Assembly: GCF_037975245.1 (NCBI RefSeq)
Contig: NC_092563.1
Location: 17,535,594-17,599,593 of the forward strand
Direction of reading: 5' to 3'
DNA length: 64,000 nucleotides
From: Apostichopus japonicus
Taxonomy: Eukaryota > Echinodermata > Holothuroidea > Aspidochirotida > Stichopodidae
Shown: positions 42,101 through 52,770 of the stretch, piece after piece
Numbering within the stretch: position 1 is the stretch's first letter
Layout of the letters: every line of letters begins with the position of its first letter
The notes under the pieces: model-generated
The model's input: the letters and a program-made list of their open reading frames with translations, nothing else
What the model was told of the DNA's origin: nothing
Databases searched by the model: none
Position numbers and translations under genes: made by a program

Positions 42101-45100
42101 GATTATTTTGCTCTAAGTGGGTTCTGGTGCAGCTTTCTATAATTCTTTCGAAAATCTTACCTATAAGGCTGGCAGGAGACTAATTGGTCGATAGTTTTGA
42201 ATTTTGGTTTGTCTTTACTTAGTTTTGGTATTAAAATCATTTTGACGGATTTCCACAGGGTTTGGAAATAAGGAGTTTGTTTAATAATGGGAAAATATGA
42301 GAATTAATGAATATCTGAGGCCGACGGAGGGGAATCTTTTAGCATTAGGTCATTTATGTTGTCATGACCAGGGGAGGAGGCATTTTTGCATACTTAGTGG
42401 CACTATACCAATTGTTTATATCTATTTCTGTGAGTAGAGGGATGTTTTTGTTGAGACATCCTTAGAAGTTGGGGATAAGGCTGGTTGCATTACAGATAAT
42501 TGTACGGTCTTTTTCGTGTTGGAATCTGTTATCGTATGGAGGGCCATCTAAGATATTGAATATAGATTTCAAGTACGATTCAATAAGCTTTATTTGGTCT
42601 TAAGTTTTTGTGATCAGGTTGCCTACTTTATCTCTAAGGCATTGGTCTGTTTTACCTGTGTTTGGGGTTGTTACGGGTTTATGATATTTTTTAAATTTTT
42701 TTCCAAAAGTGTTTTGGGTTTTTGTTATTAATGATTGAATCGCATTTGTTTTGGACTCGGTTTTGGTCAACCGCCGATATTTGTCTATATATTTGTTTTT
42801 TTAGTTGGTTAATTTGGGTTTTTAGAGTTGGATCTGGGGAGATCATATACGTTATATGTAGGCGCCGTCTGAGTTAATTAGTATAAGAATATTCCTATTT
42901 AGTTTTCGGTTTCTGTTTTGTTTTTAAGGGGCAGTGTTTTTTGAAGGTATTGAAGATATGTTGGGCAATGCTGTCACTATATATGCCGATGTAATTTAGC
43001 TTGTTGTTGTGGTAATTGGGGATAGTGTTGTTTGTTAAGAGTTCCTTTTTAAATGATGTCTAGTCTGTTTTATTGTAATTATACGTTAATTCGTTATTTT
43101 GGATGCAAATGAGGTTTATGTCTAGCTCAAAAAGGAGTGGAAAATGGTCACTGCTTAGGTCATCTTCTAGGATTTGAATAGAATGAGTTTTAGTTGCAGG
43201 TGGTTTGAGGTTATGGCGTAGTCAAGTAGTTCAGTATTATTGTTTATCGGGTTAATCCTAGTTTTGGTATTTTGGTTAATTACTGTTAAGTTGTGTTTAT
43301 CACATATTTCTAAGAGGGATATGCCATTTTCAGATATTTTGGTGCTACCAAAAATGATGTGGTGGGCATTTAGATCTCCTAGTAGTATTGTATTTTTATT
43401 AGAACTTTTTTTTATTGTGGATATGGGCTCATTTGGGGACTATAAAAGCCAATAATGTGGAGAGGTTTATTGTCTCTTTCCAGTACAATTTCAATTGTTT
43501 GTTTGGGTTGGGTTTGGGAGGAGGGTGGCTTTGAGGTTGTTTTTTTCAGCAATAAGTACTCCTCCCATAGACCGAGAGATATCGTGTCTGAAAGTTTGGT
43601 AACCAGGGATGCTAAGGTGTGAATTTGTATTTAGTTTAGTTTCGTTTAACGAAATGATATCCGGGGAGTGATTGGTGAATATACTAAGTAGGAGGCTTAA
43701 TTTTGGAAGGATACTGTCGATGTTTAGGTGGAGGAACTTGACCGAAGGAGGGAGTGTGCTTGTCATGTAGGTGATTGAGGAGGGCTAAATATTGAAGGTT
43801 GGTGGAGATGTTCCATAATTAGAGTTTCTGGGATATTTAAGTTTAGGCGTTTTAGTGCTAACACGGTGGCGTAACTGGCAAGGTTGTCGGATTTAATATT
43901 ACTGTCGGCTTTTTGGAAGGTGCATTGTACTAATTCAATTACAAAGGTTGCGATAATAAGTTTTTCTTCAGTGGCGATTTTATTTCTTATTTCAATTTTA
44001 GGGGTAGATTTGGTTACATTCGCGTAGGTTCTTTGTTCTTGTTGTTTGTTATTAGCTTCAGTTTTAGCTTCTTTCAATTTTGGGCATCCTTTGTAAAGGG
44101 CGGCATGAATCCCTGAGCAATTGGCACATTTTGTGTTTTCTTTTGGTTCGGGACAGTCTTCAACTCTGTGGTTTTTCGCCACATCTGAGACATCTGGTTT
44201 GATTTTTGCAAGTATGGTGGGTGTGTCCAAAAAGTTGACATTTGAAACATTGAGTGATTTGGGGGGGGTTCGTGGTATTCTTCTGTTTTGTGTTCATAGT
44301 ATCCTTAGTAGAAACCTTGTTCGATTAGGGATTGTTGAGGTTCTTGTTCTTCAAACGTTATTTTTACTTTCCAAGAACTTTGGATTGTTTGTGGCATGAC
44401 TAATGAGTCTTTAAGTTGTATTGGGGGTGTATTCTTGGTCTTTGAGTTCTTGTTCAATATCTTTGATTTGAATTTCAGGGTTTATGCCACAGGGTACTAC
44501 GGAGAAGTTTCTTTGTCTTACTTTTCGGGGGATTCTTGGTTTGGGGTTGCCTAGTTTAGTCCATGGTTTCAGGAGGATATTTGCAGATTTAGGGTCATGG
44601 GGGTGATTGGGATGTTGTTGCTACGAAGACGGTTTATATTTGAGATCATGGCATTTGGTATTTCTTCATTGATTAGCAAGTGTTATTGGGTTTTTTGATA
44701 GTTCTGGTAAGATTCCTGATACAGTGATTGCTTGAGCGGACTTTTTGGTGGTTGGTTTGGAGTTAGGAGATGAGTTTATTTCAACGGAGTTTGGACTTCG
44801 TCTTTTTCTGCTATTTTTGTACAGGGATCCAGTCATTAATGTCTATGCCTAAATCAGAGAGGTTTAGGTTTTCGACTAGGGGGGCAGTTATAGGTGGGTA
44901 AGGGGTTGTCATATTGGCAAAACAGCCCCTCCCTACGGGTTTTAAATGGCTTCTATACAATGAAATTGATCATAGACTTCACTTACCAGAAGGAATTAGT
45001 CTCCAGCCTAAGACGGCAGACGAAAAGAATAGGAACTCCTTTTGAAGAGACACACTATGAATCGAAAGTGTACTCCGTAGCGTTGTGTTGGTATCCAAGG

Positions 45101-46285
45101 ACACGTACGTTTTGTAAATGGCGGGTAAGTAATAGAGTGAAGGATGATGGGTGGCGCTATGTCAAAAAGCTAACTGTTGACCAACATAATCCTCAGATCC
45201 CTAATGAAAGGAGAGGAAATTAGCCAATTTTCTTCAAAGTAAGTCTCTTACATTTAGCACAAAACATTAAACACTAATAAGCAACTAATTCCAACAAAGT
45301 TTAGGCTGTGATTGAAACTTTACTGGTGGAAACATAAGTAAATATATATTACATTTTTAGGAACCTTTCCTTCTTATGACTAACCTTGACTGTATATTGC
45401 AGCTTTCCAGCTTAGCTGGTGTTTTTCCATCAAATCAGCTCATCTTTGAGTTTTCTGATCTTGACAACAATCAACTGTCTTTTTAATTTACCACAACCCA
45501 GACCACACTAATTGGCAACTCTTTCCAACAATCTAAGGCAACAATCATCAATTTAAGACAACCAAATTACTAACTACAAAATGACTAAGGCCCTGGGTCT
45601 CATTAATTTAGCACAAAACAGACCACACTAGTTAGCAACTCATATCAATAAACTAATTAAGGCAAAAATTTAATACAAACACACCACACTCACTACCAAA
45701 AAATTATCACAGCACTCCTCTTCAATTAAGCACAAACAGACCACACTAATTAGCTACTCATTCCACCAAACTAAGGCACAATGTTTCTTTAATTTATCAC
45801 GAAACAGACCACACCAAATACCGACTGGTTCCAACAGGCTAAGGCACTGTGTCTCGTAGGTTTAGCACAAAAACAGACCACACCAAATACCGACTGGTTT
45901 CAACAGGCTAAGGCACCGTGTCTCGTACATTAAGCACAAAAACAGACAACACCAAATACCGAATGCTTCCAACAGGCTAAGGCACCGCGTCTCCTACATT
46001 TAGCACTGATCTTGACAACAATCAACTGTTGAGAGGACAAGACTGATGTTCATGATACTGGCTCATACTGATGTTTCCCTTGAATCTTACTTTTTCTCCA
46101 ATTTCTGTTAAATCACCTTGAGATAACACTTCCAGATCTCTCTGTAGAGGACAAGCTTGAAGGATCTTCTCATTTTTGGTGGAGTTAATGATCTTTCAAC
46201 CACTTGTTCTAAACCTGATCCAGCTTCATTACAGACATCCATGACTCACAATTTTCCTGAAATTTTCTTCATCTTCTTCTTTCAC
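38985..46285 (-). CDS. 3' part of an unrecognised spliced gene
   Basis: Four minus-strand exons join in phase: 46285-46250 (VKEEDEENFRKI), 46141-46091 (RDLEVLSQGDLTEIGEK), 40335-40257 (VEVEELDTLAQDINGLKYSA...) and 39130-38985 (DSNEPSISKGMAQLG... to a stop). Each has good AG and GT borders. The tail is about 100 residues, acidic and helix-friendly at first, then hydrophobic and beta-like (DLKLSPCKPLFSDIVLNHI). I do not recognise the family. The 5.7-kb intron between the second and third of these contains the Jockey element, in the same orientation as the gene, and a minisatellite. An upstream exon at 46657-46596 fits by phase but has an in-frame TGA. The gene could be intact with a sequencing or assembly error, or could be a pseudogene. 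Confidence 0.65.
39131..40256. other. Last intron of the unrecognised minus-strand gene
   Basis: It contains a C10-A9 homopolymer junction at 39651-39669 and an ATT trinucleotide repeat at 40197-40247 close to the donor. No exon is seen. Confidence 0.5.
40197..40247 (+). repeat. (ATT)n microsatellite
   Basis: A run of ATT units is broken once by GATGATT. It lies about 10 bases from the donor of the 40257-40335 exon. Confidence 0.95.
40257..40335 (-). CDS. Unrecognised gene, penultimate exon
   Basis: The acceptor is ATCGATAG|GTGGAG and the donor CTAG|GTATGT. It has 26 codons plus one base, with no stop, encoding VEVEELDTLAQDINGLKYSA and QVASIL. It looks coding: codon bias and amphipathic pattern are unlike the flanking repeats. 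Confidence 0.7.
40600..43766 (-). pseudogene. LINE ORF2 (endonuclease and reverse transcriptase), broken
   Basis: The endonuclease start is recognisable at 43766-43491 (VKFLHLNIDSILPKL, PDIISLNETKL, GGVLIAEKN). Reverse transcriptase motif A reads LDAEKAFDKTWHNG around 41943-41990, and TPQGTVLSPLPY follows. The motif C position reads QYTDNIAIW at about 41690-41719, so the usual Asp-Asp pair is Asp-Asn. The C-terminal part (VKPILSYGSISLL) is at 41416-41102. Frameshifts separate the blocks. Confidence 0.85.
43760..44912 (-). pseudogene. LINE ORF1 (gag-like with CCHC knuckles), broken
   Basis: It begins MTTPYPPITAPLVENLNLSD and soon meets a stop. The longest surviving frame (44230-43763) contains a zinc-knuckle-like CANCSGIHAALYKGCP, typical of Jockey-clade gag proteins, preceded in another frame by a second Cys/His cluster. 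These proteins bind element RNA. At least three frame breaks are visible. Confidence 0.75.
45455..46029. repeat. ~67-bp minisatellite between 24-bp direct repeats
   Basis: About eight degenerate units contain AGCACAAAACAGACCACAC, then AATTAGCAACT or AATACCGACTGG, then CAACAGGCTAAGGCAC. The last three units are the most alike. The 24 bases at 45455-45478 (starting CTGATCTTGACAACAATC) are repeated exactly at 46006-46029, framing the array. Related degenerate units continue left to about 45250. Confidence 0.85.
46091..46141 (-). CDS. Unrecognised gene, small exon (17 codons)
   Basis: The acceptor follows a pyrimidine tract, CTTGTCCTCTACAG|AGAGAT, and the donor is AAAAA|GTAAGA. It encodes RDLEVLSQGDLTEIGEK in phase 0 on both sides. 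Confidence 0.6.
46250..46285 (-). CDS. Unrecognised gene, small exon (12 codons)
   Basis: The acceptor is GTACTGTCTCAG|GTGAAA and the donor AAAATT|GTGAGT. It encodes VKEEDEENFRKI, phase 0 on both sides. It is short, so the evidence is the two good splice sites and the matching phase. Confidence 0.5.
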
Positions 46286-46380
46286 CTGAGACAGTACTAT
46301 AAAAGATAAAAAGATTTCATATATTGGAAAGCAGATACTGTAGACACTGCAACTAGACTCATTTTTATCCACTCCCTCCC

Positions 46381-46415
46381 TTCCTCCCCTCCCTCCCTCC
46401 CTCCCTCCCTCCCCC
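46381..46415 (+). repeat. (CCCT)n microsatellite
   Basis: About eight CCCT units lie in a C/T-rich stretch. Confidence 0.9.
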
Positions 46416-46595
46416 TGACTACCTAAACAACCCTGACTGCTGCCTCATTGATATAACTATGTATAAACAAATGTATATCATTGTGGTTTAACGGCAGAAA
46501 TAAACGAAATAATACCAGAGCTTAAATATTTCTGTGTTACTATAGTAAACTGCATACCCAAACAGAAGCATTACAGAATCTTCAATGTCTCAGAC

Positions 46596-46657
46596 CTCCA
46601 GCAGGATGTTAGTCAGTTCATGGAGTCTTCTTGTGAATCAGTGTGGCCAATGCAATG
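46596..46657 (-). pseudogene. Possible upstream exon with an in-frame stop
   Basis: The acceptor TTTGTCTTTACAG and the donor CTGGAG|GTCTGA are good. In the phase needed by the next exon the end reads RRLHELTNILLE but a TGA lies five codons in. A second frame is open through the first half (IALATLIHKKT). A one- or two-base indel would connect them. It may be a damaged coding exon or an untranslated one. Confidence 0.35.
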
Positions 46658-48808
46658 CTGTAAAGACAAATATCAAAGCAATATGTATACCTATGGTGTG
46701 AAATAAATTTTAGTAATTTTTTTAGTAGTTTTACATAAGATCATCTTCCAGTTTGCGCATGCAGATACCTTTCCGATGAATGTTTACAAACATGAATAAA
46801 CTGTACCTCTTTTTGTTACTAAGTGCCTGTTTATTTTTAATACTTGCAATATATGACTTATTAATGAACCCTACTAGACATTGCTATCAAACCTACATAT
46901 GGAGTACTTCACAAAATGCCAAAACTTCCTTTGATGTACATTGTTCACTATAACGGTCAAGCCAATAGTAAGGAATGAATTGAACACAATTTTGAGAACA
47001 TTTCATCAGCCAAACAATTTTTGAGAGCATGTAATAGTTTAAACAAACTTAGCAAGCACATTCATGAAGAACTGGAAAATTGAAAAATTTCTGAAATAAA
47101 CATCATTCTTGAAACAAGAAACTTGACAAGTGAAATAAGTGCACATGTACACTAAGCAAAGATGAAAACTGGCTTTTCGGCCTTACACAAGTACCAACAA
47201 CATATTGGTATATATTCATGGTAAACCCTCATGTGCTTCCATGACTTCTAGCACCTGCGTAATAATATTCTATATCAACAAGGACAGAGATACTATATAT
47301 TGTACTTATCTCTCAATACTCTTAATATGTGTTTACCATGAGCTGTGTTCCTCACAACTCAATCAATTTTTTCAAATTAAAAACCAAATTGAAGACAATC
47401 ACTCAACAATGAAAGGTCGACTTAGCAAAGTTTGAATTCGGTTTAAAAATAATCAAAGTTTCAGTGAAACAGTTCTGCCGACTATAAAATCAGTCTATGA
47501 AGTCTATGATCTGATAAAGATATGCCGAGAGTTGGACCAATACTGTTAAGCCTAGCTTCAGATCAAAATTATGCTAGTTTATCAAATTAATACATGTATA
47601 TCAATTTAGTTGCCTATGCTAGGTAACATCAGCTTGCATGGAGAGTTTTCTCCATACTTGAACCATCACCAACATCAATTAGACCACAGAGCTAGGCCTA
47701 ATTGCTTGAGAATTTAATTTTACAAAGTACTGTTGCTTGTATACTGTAACAAGCCTAGGATAAGCTAGTTCGCCTGATCTCTATCTAGCCTCCGCTTTGG
47801 TATGCTAGCCTAGGTTTTCCCATTTTCATTTGGTGGTAGGCCTAGCCTGGGGCCATTTGTTCCCTCACCTAACAACTTTATTTTCCTCCCACTAAAAAGT
47901 TGAGTAACTTACTTTCCCTTCATCATAGGGGAGTCGATCAAGTACGTTTTCATGGGAAATTAACATTTTCAGGGGAGTTAAAGTAGGTTTTTCATGGGAG
48001 GCATATTGGCTAGACTATGTGGAAAGAATAGATGTTGTAAGTGGAATAACTGTAGGGAAAGATTTAAGGGAGAAAGGTGTCATGTTTCCTTGTTTAGGTA
48101 TATGAGTTCTTTAAGCAATCAAGTAGAACACAGTCGATGTACTGTAGAGTATTAACAAATAACATGTTATTATAATTTATTGTATTATAATTATTATAGA
48201 AAGTTGTGATAGTATGAAGGAAAATAGAAAATGTGACCAGGTACCTTACTGTACTTGTGTAACTGTTCAGTGATTGAAAGATGTAAAGTGTTTGTGAATA
48301 GGCCGGTTTGTTTGTATGCGAACATGGGGTAATTAACATGCATGGAATCCATAGTGGTTATGGGTTAACTTGTATGGCATTCATTGTGGGAATGAAATAA
48401 CATAGAAACTTTAGCCTATAGTATAGGTATATGCCTTCCTTGGTTCCTCCCCTAAAATTGTTGTTTTCCCATTTACCAGTTTCTTCAGTTACTACAAGTG
48501 TCTCTTTGAAATGTGTTCCTTTCTTTCACCAAACTCTCTTAAATCACAAGATACATTTACTACGTACAGTTGCTTCACTACCTAAAGGAATTCTTTCCAC
48601 AGCCAAGCCGTCTTTCTTTCCTCCCCTGAAAAACGTTTGTTTTAACCCTATAAAAATAATTGAATATCTAACAGGAGCCACCCTGTCATGATGGAAAAAC
48701 AAAAGCAATGAGAGAGAGCTTTCATCCTAAGCTAATTAGTCAGGTTTCGAGTTAGTTTCTTGAGAATGTGTTACTGTTAAGTGCTAGATGGCATAGCCTA
48801 GGCTATGG
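46658..48808. other. No gene recognised
   Basis: This is AT-rich, unique-looking DNA. A tiny acceptor-frame-donor combination at 47227-47254 on the minus strand (VLEVMEAHE) could be another small exon, but it is too short to support alone. Confidence 0.4.
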
Positions 48809-49511
48809 GGTTTCAGTTGTTTTCCGCATACGTTACTTTCCGCTGATTACTTTCCGCTGAAAAATTCTTCTGCGGAAAACACCTTTTTTCACCTTCCTGT
48901 ATACTATATTTTCCGCAATTTTAGGATACCAAATTCAGGCAGGATGATTAAAATAACATGAGAAAGTATCAAAGAACGTCGATAAAGGATGGTTAGACTG
49001 AGTTCATGTCAGAAAACTTAAGCTGCTTATAATACAGAGGAGGCTTGGGGTGTGTAATTAGGGATTATTAAAGAAGTAGGTGGTCGGCCGATAAAAGGGC
49101 AAAGGGACACCCGCGTTATGAAGGATTGACTCTCTAATATAGTATTAAAACTGCGGTCCGCGTAATGATAGTTTAAAAAAAAAAGTTGTAAAAGGCGGTA
49201 TCTTTGATTTTCGCTGAAAATGGCTGTATAAGTAAGGGCTGTTTTAATAGCCGAACATCGCATTTGCACCACCTTTCTTACGAGTTACATCTAAAATCAT
49301 GGCCGATTTATCCTTTTACAGTTAAATCCTATCTTCTCCACCTTCCTAAATCATTCCATGTGCCTAATCAATTAAGTAAGTTATTCTGTTCCTCCAAAAA
49401 AAAACGTGACTTTCCGCTGAAAAAAACGTTGTTTTCCGCTGACAAATTTGTTTGCGGAAAACACCGTTTTGTTTCAGCGGAAAGTAACGTGTGCGGAAAA
49501 CAACGGTACCC
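48809..49511. mobile_element. 703-bp TIR element with 8-bp target duplication, TTTCCGC-rich
   Basis: The 31-base arm starting GTTGTTTTCCGC at 48816 is inverted at 49474-49504 with one mismatch, and weaker pairing extends to GG/CC ends. The 8-mer GGCTATGG flanks both sides (48801-48808 and 49512-49519). TTTCCGCTGA and GCGGAAAACACC are repeated inside both ends, up to six times in all. No coding frame is seen. Eight-base duplications fit hAT or Merlin, but the ends are not hAT-like (no CAG), so the superfamily is open. Confidence 0.8.
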
Positions 49512-49556
49512 GGCTATGGTAGGCTACTCTGGTAGGAATTTAAAGACAATTAATTA

Positions 49557-49833
49557 CGAAGTGGCTATTCTTACGACTAGTCGTAAGAATAATTTGTAAA
49601 TACGCATGCCCAGTTGCTTTAACGTGGCTATTTTTACGACCACTATTTTTAAGACTAGGAGTAACAATAATTTCTGGTTAGGGTTAAGATTTGGGTTAGT
49701 GTTTTGGGTTACCCCTACTAGCCTAGTACTACATGCGCAGTTGCTTTATTTACTTTACTGAGCTTGAATTCGCCAATGTTATAAGAATAGTTTATAAATT
49801 ATTGTTACGACTAGTCGTAAGTATAGCCACGGC
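49557..49833. mobile_element. ~277-bp MITE with 40-bp TIRs that each contain a palindrome
   Basis: The arm from 49561 (GTGGCTATTCTTACGACT) is inverted at 49791-49830 with three mismatches over 40 bases. Each arm holds the perfect palindrome CTTACGACTAGTCGTAAG or a near copy. A third partial copy of the arm starts near 49623. CAATTAATTA lies on both flanks (49547-49556 and 49834-49843), a 10-bp duplication as in Mutator-like elements. Confidence 0.75.
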
Positions 49834-50489
49834 CAATTAATTAAGTTAGGCCTAGGCTAGGCCTACCCTAACTGTACATGCCTTAACCAGAAAGTAATTA
49901 GGCCCAACCAGCTAGGTCTAGTATTTTGTCGGAAGATATAAAGTGACTTACTTTACTTACGTAAATTATCTAGTGAATATCATATTAGGCCTAGGCTAGC
50001 ATTCCAACTTACTATAGACGCCAGTGCCTACGTGAGCTAGCCTATCGTTAGGCCTACAGGGTAAGCGCTATTATTATATGATAGGCTAGCCTAATTTCTC
50101 ACGCTCGCTGACTCAAACAATGTGAAATACTAACTTGCTCCACAAAACTAATGAACAAACTTCGCCATTCAAATTCTTTGGCAGTTACTACCCGTGCAGA
50201 ATAGGCTACAAATTACAATTACGTATGAATTGTTAGCCAACGGCTGCCAGGAAGCGAACTGCTCGTGCCACTTTTCGTGAGCTTTATATACAGATCATAA
50301 TTCGCGCTCCTTAGCTTAAACTTTGACCGGTGTGAAGTTAGATACTTATTCCCGTTCCTCGTTCGATATTCGCGAATGAGTAACTGCTACCTATTCAGTT
50401 ACGTATTCGACAATGGTATCGACGTAACACCTCTGGCAAGACAAAAGCTTTCTTACAAGATGTTCAACATTTGTTCGTGGAAAGAGGTT
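49834..50489. other. AGGCCTAGGCTA-rich sequence, no gene
   Basis: The words GGCCTAGGCTAG, AGGCCTA and GCTAGCCTA recur from 49840 to 50100. From about 50110 the sequence is less AT-rich and unique-looking; it could hold a promoter, but no specific signal is convincing. Confidence 0.4.
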
Positions 50490-52770
50490 TATCTATGGGT
50501 CATATGAACTCTAATGACTATGTAGAAGGGTACTATAATGCAAATAGTTCTTGAACAACTAAAATGACCACTACTTCATCAATTCTTAAATTAATGTACC
50601 GGGACCTGAAAAAAATCACTTTAGGCCCTAATCAAGACTAGCACGCCTTGGACTACCTAACCAATGGGTCATATGAATTCTTAACACATTGTAGAAGATA
50701 CTATAATGCGTCTTGCCCGGTCCAAGGAGTGCTTGACCAATTAAAATGACCACTAAATTAACAATTTTTTAAATGAATGTAACGGGAACTGAAATAAAAT
50801 ATTTGGGCCCTAATCAAAACAGCACGCCTTGGACCACCCAACCAATGGGTCATAGGAACTCTAAGGACATTGTAGAAGGGTACCATAAAGCGTCATGCCC
50901 GGTCCAAAGAGTGCTTGACCAATTTAAATGACCACTAAATCATTACTTCTCTAATGAGTGTAACGGGACCACGAAAAAGCTTTGGGCCCTTATCCATGCA
51001 GCACGCCTTGGATCACCAAACCGATGGTTAACATGAACTCTGAAGACATTGTAGAAGAGTACCATCATGCGGCTTGCCCAGTCCAAAAAGTGCTTGAACA
51101 ATTTAAATGACCACTAAATCATTACTTCTCTAATGAGTGTAACGGGACCACGAAAAAGCTTTGGGCCCTTATCCATGCAGCACGCCTTGGATCACCAAAC
51201 CGATGGTTAACATGAACTCTGAAGACATTGTAGAAGAGTACCATCATGCGGCTTGCCCAGTCCAAAAAGTGCTTGAACAATTTAAATGACCACTAAATCC
51301 AGTGGCGTAGGAAGGTACTTTTGAGTGGGGGGCTGAAGACTGATGGCCGGCCTGGGGGAGGGGTCTAAGGGGAAGGGGTGTTCCCCTCCCCTTTGGAAAT
51401 TTTTGCATTTCCAGGTGGCCTCAGATGCAATTTGGTGCAATATAGCACACTTCAACACCCACTCCATTTTGTAAACTTAATTTTGTATTTTCACCTGGCC
51501 TTGGATGCAATTTGGTGCTCCATATGAGATTTTCTTCTCATTTGGAAATGAAAAAGAGGTTTTCTGTCTTGTGAAGCGGGGGGGGGGGGTCGGGGCGGAA
51601 TGATACTTCCGCCCTCCACGTTTTTCACTGGGGCGGCGCCCCCAGCCCCCCCCCCCCCCCCGGTTCCTACCCCCTTGACTAAATCATTACTTCTTTAATG
51701 AGTGTAACGGGACCACGAAAAATCTTTTGACCCTAATCCATGCAGAAATCCTTGGATCACCAAACCGATGGTTAACATGAACTTTAAAGACATTGTAGAA
51801 TAGTACCATAATGCGTCTTGCCCGGTCCAAAGAGTGCTTGACCAATTTAAATGACCACTAAATCATTACTTCTTTAATGAGTGTAACTGGACCACGAAAA
51901 AATCTTTGGGCCCTAATCCATGCAGCAATCCTTGGATCACCAAACCGATGGTTAACATGAACTCTAAGGACATTGTAGAGGAGTACCATAATGCGCCGTG
52001 CCCGGTCCAAAGAGAGCTTGACCAATTTAAATGACCATTAAATCATTACTTCTCTAATGAGTGTAACGGGACCACGAAAAAGCTTTGGGCCCTAATCCAT
52101 GCTACACGCCTTGGATCACCAAACCGATGGTTAACATGAACTCTAAGGACATTGTAGAAGAGTACCATAATGCGTCTTGCCCGGTCCAAAGAGTGCTTGA
52201 CCAATTTACATGACCACTAAATTATTACATCTTCAATGAGTGCAACGGGACCACGAAAAAGCTTTGGGCCCTAATCCATGCAGCACGCCTTAGACCACCT
52301 AACAATTGGGTCATATGAACTCTAATGACAATGTAGAAGGGTACCATCATGCGTCTTGCCCGGGCAAAGAGTGCTTAACCAATTAAACTGACCACTAAAT
52401 AGTTAATGAATGTAGATGGACCTGCAAAAATCTTTAGGCCCCAGTCAAGACCAGCAGCACGCCTTGGATCACATAACCAATGGGTCATAGGAAGTCCAAG
52501 GCCATTGTAGAAGGGTACCATAATGCGTCTTGCCCGATCCAAAGAGTGCTTGACCAATTAAACTGACCACTAAATTATCACTTCATAAATGAATGTAACG
52601 GGACCTAACAAAACAAAAAACCGTAAGGCTATAATTAAAACCAGCACGCCTCGGACCACCCAACCAATAGGTCATATGAATTCTAAGGACATAATTGAAG
52701 AGTCCCATTATCAGTCTTATACGGTCCAAAGAGTACTTGACCAATATAAATGACTTATGCACAATCATTA
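50490..52770 (+). repeat. ~182-bp satellite array, about 11 monomers
   Basis: The junction word ATGACCACTAAAT (or close variants) falls at 50564, 50746, 50928, 51107, 51286, then after the inserted element at 51851, 52031, 52210, 52387 and 52563, spacings of about 176-183. Each monomer also has GTAACGGGACC, CAGCACGCCTTGG, ACATTGTAGAAG and TTGCCCGGTCCAAAGAGTGC. The two monomers spanning 50928-51286 are almost identical. Minus-strand frames across it are artefacts. Confidence 0.95.
51300..51677 (+). mobile_element. hAT MITE copy 1, inserted in the satellite
   Basis: It starts CAGTGGCGTAGGAAGG, ends GGTTCCTACCCCCTTG, and is flanked by identical ACTAAATC (51292-51299 and 51678-51685), which is satellite sequence. 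The 378 bp contain no gene. It shares the whole internal sequence with copies at 55744-56066 and 59004-59384. Confidence 0.93.

Larger units (their letters stand above)
40549..45240 (-). mobile_element. Decayed Jockey-type non-LTR retrotransposon (LINE)
   Basis: The minus strand reads 5' to 3' from about 45240 to a T9 (A-tail on the minus strand) at 40549-40557. In order it has a 5' UTR, a gag-like ORF1 from ATG at 44912, and ORF2 with APE-type endonuclease, reverse transcriptase and a C-terminal region. Several frameshifts and stops break both frames, so the copy is dead. Target duplications are not clear. It lies in an intron of the minus-strand gene, in the sense direction. Confidence 0.88.

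Noticed and set aside
44894-45223. 109-codon plus-strand open frame
   Set aside because: It lies antisense to the LINE 5' untranslated region and ORF1 start and has no recognisable domain.
46091-46200. Fragment of an ABCC-type transporter, from LEVLSQGDLTEIGEK
   Set aside because: The words resemble the ABCC nucleotide-binding domain just before LSGGQ, but no LSGGQ or Walker motif is nearby, and the segment ends at a donor in phase with the 40257-40335 exon, which is not ABCC-like.
52375-52768. Two 60-codon minus-strand frames
   Set aside because: They lie in successive satellite monomers and share the same repeat-derived residues.
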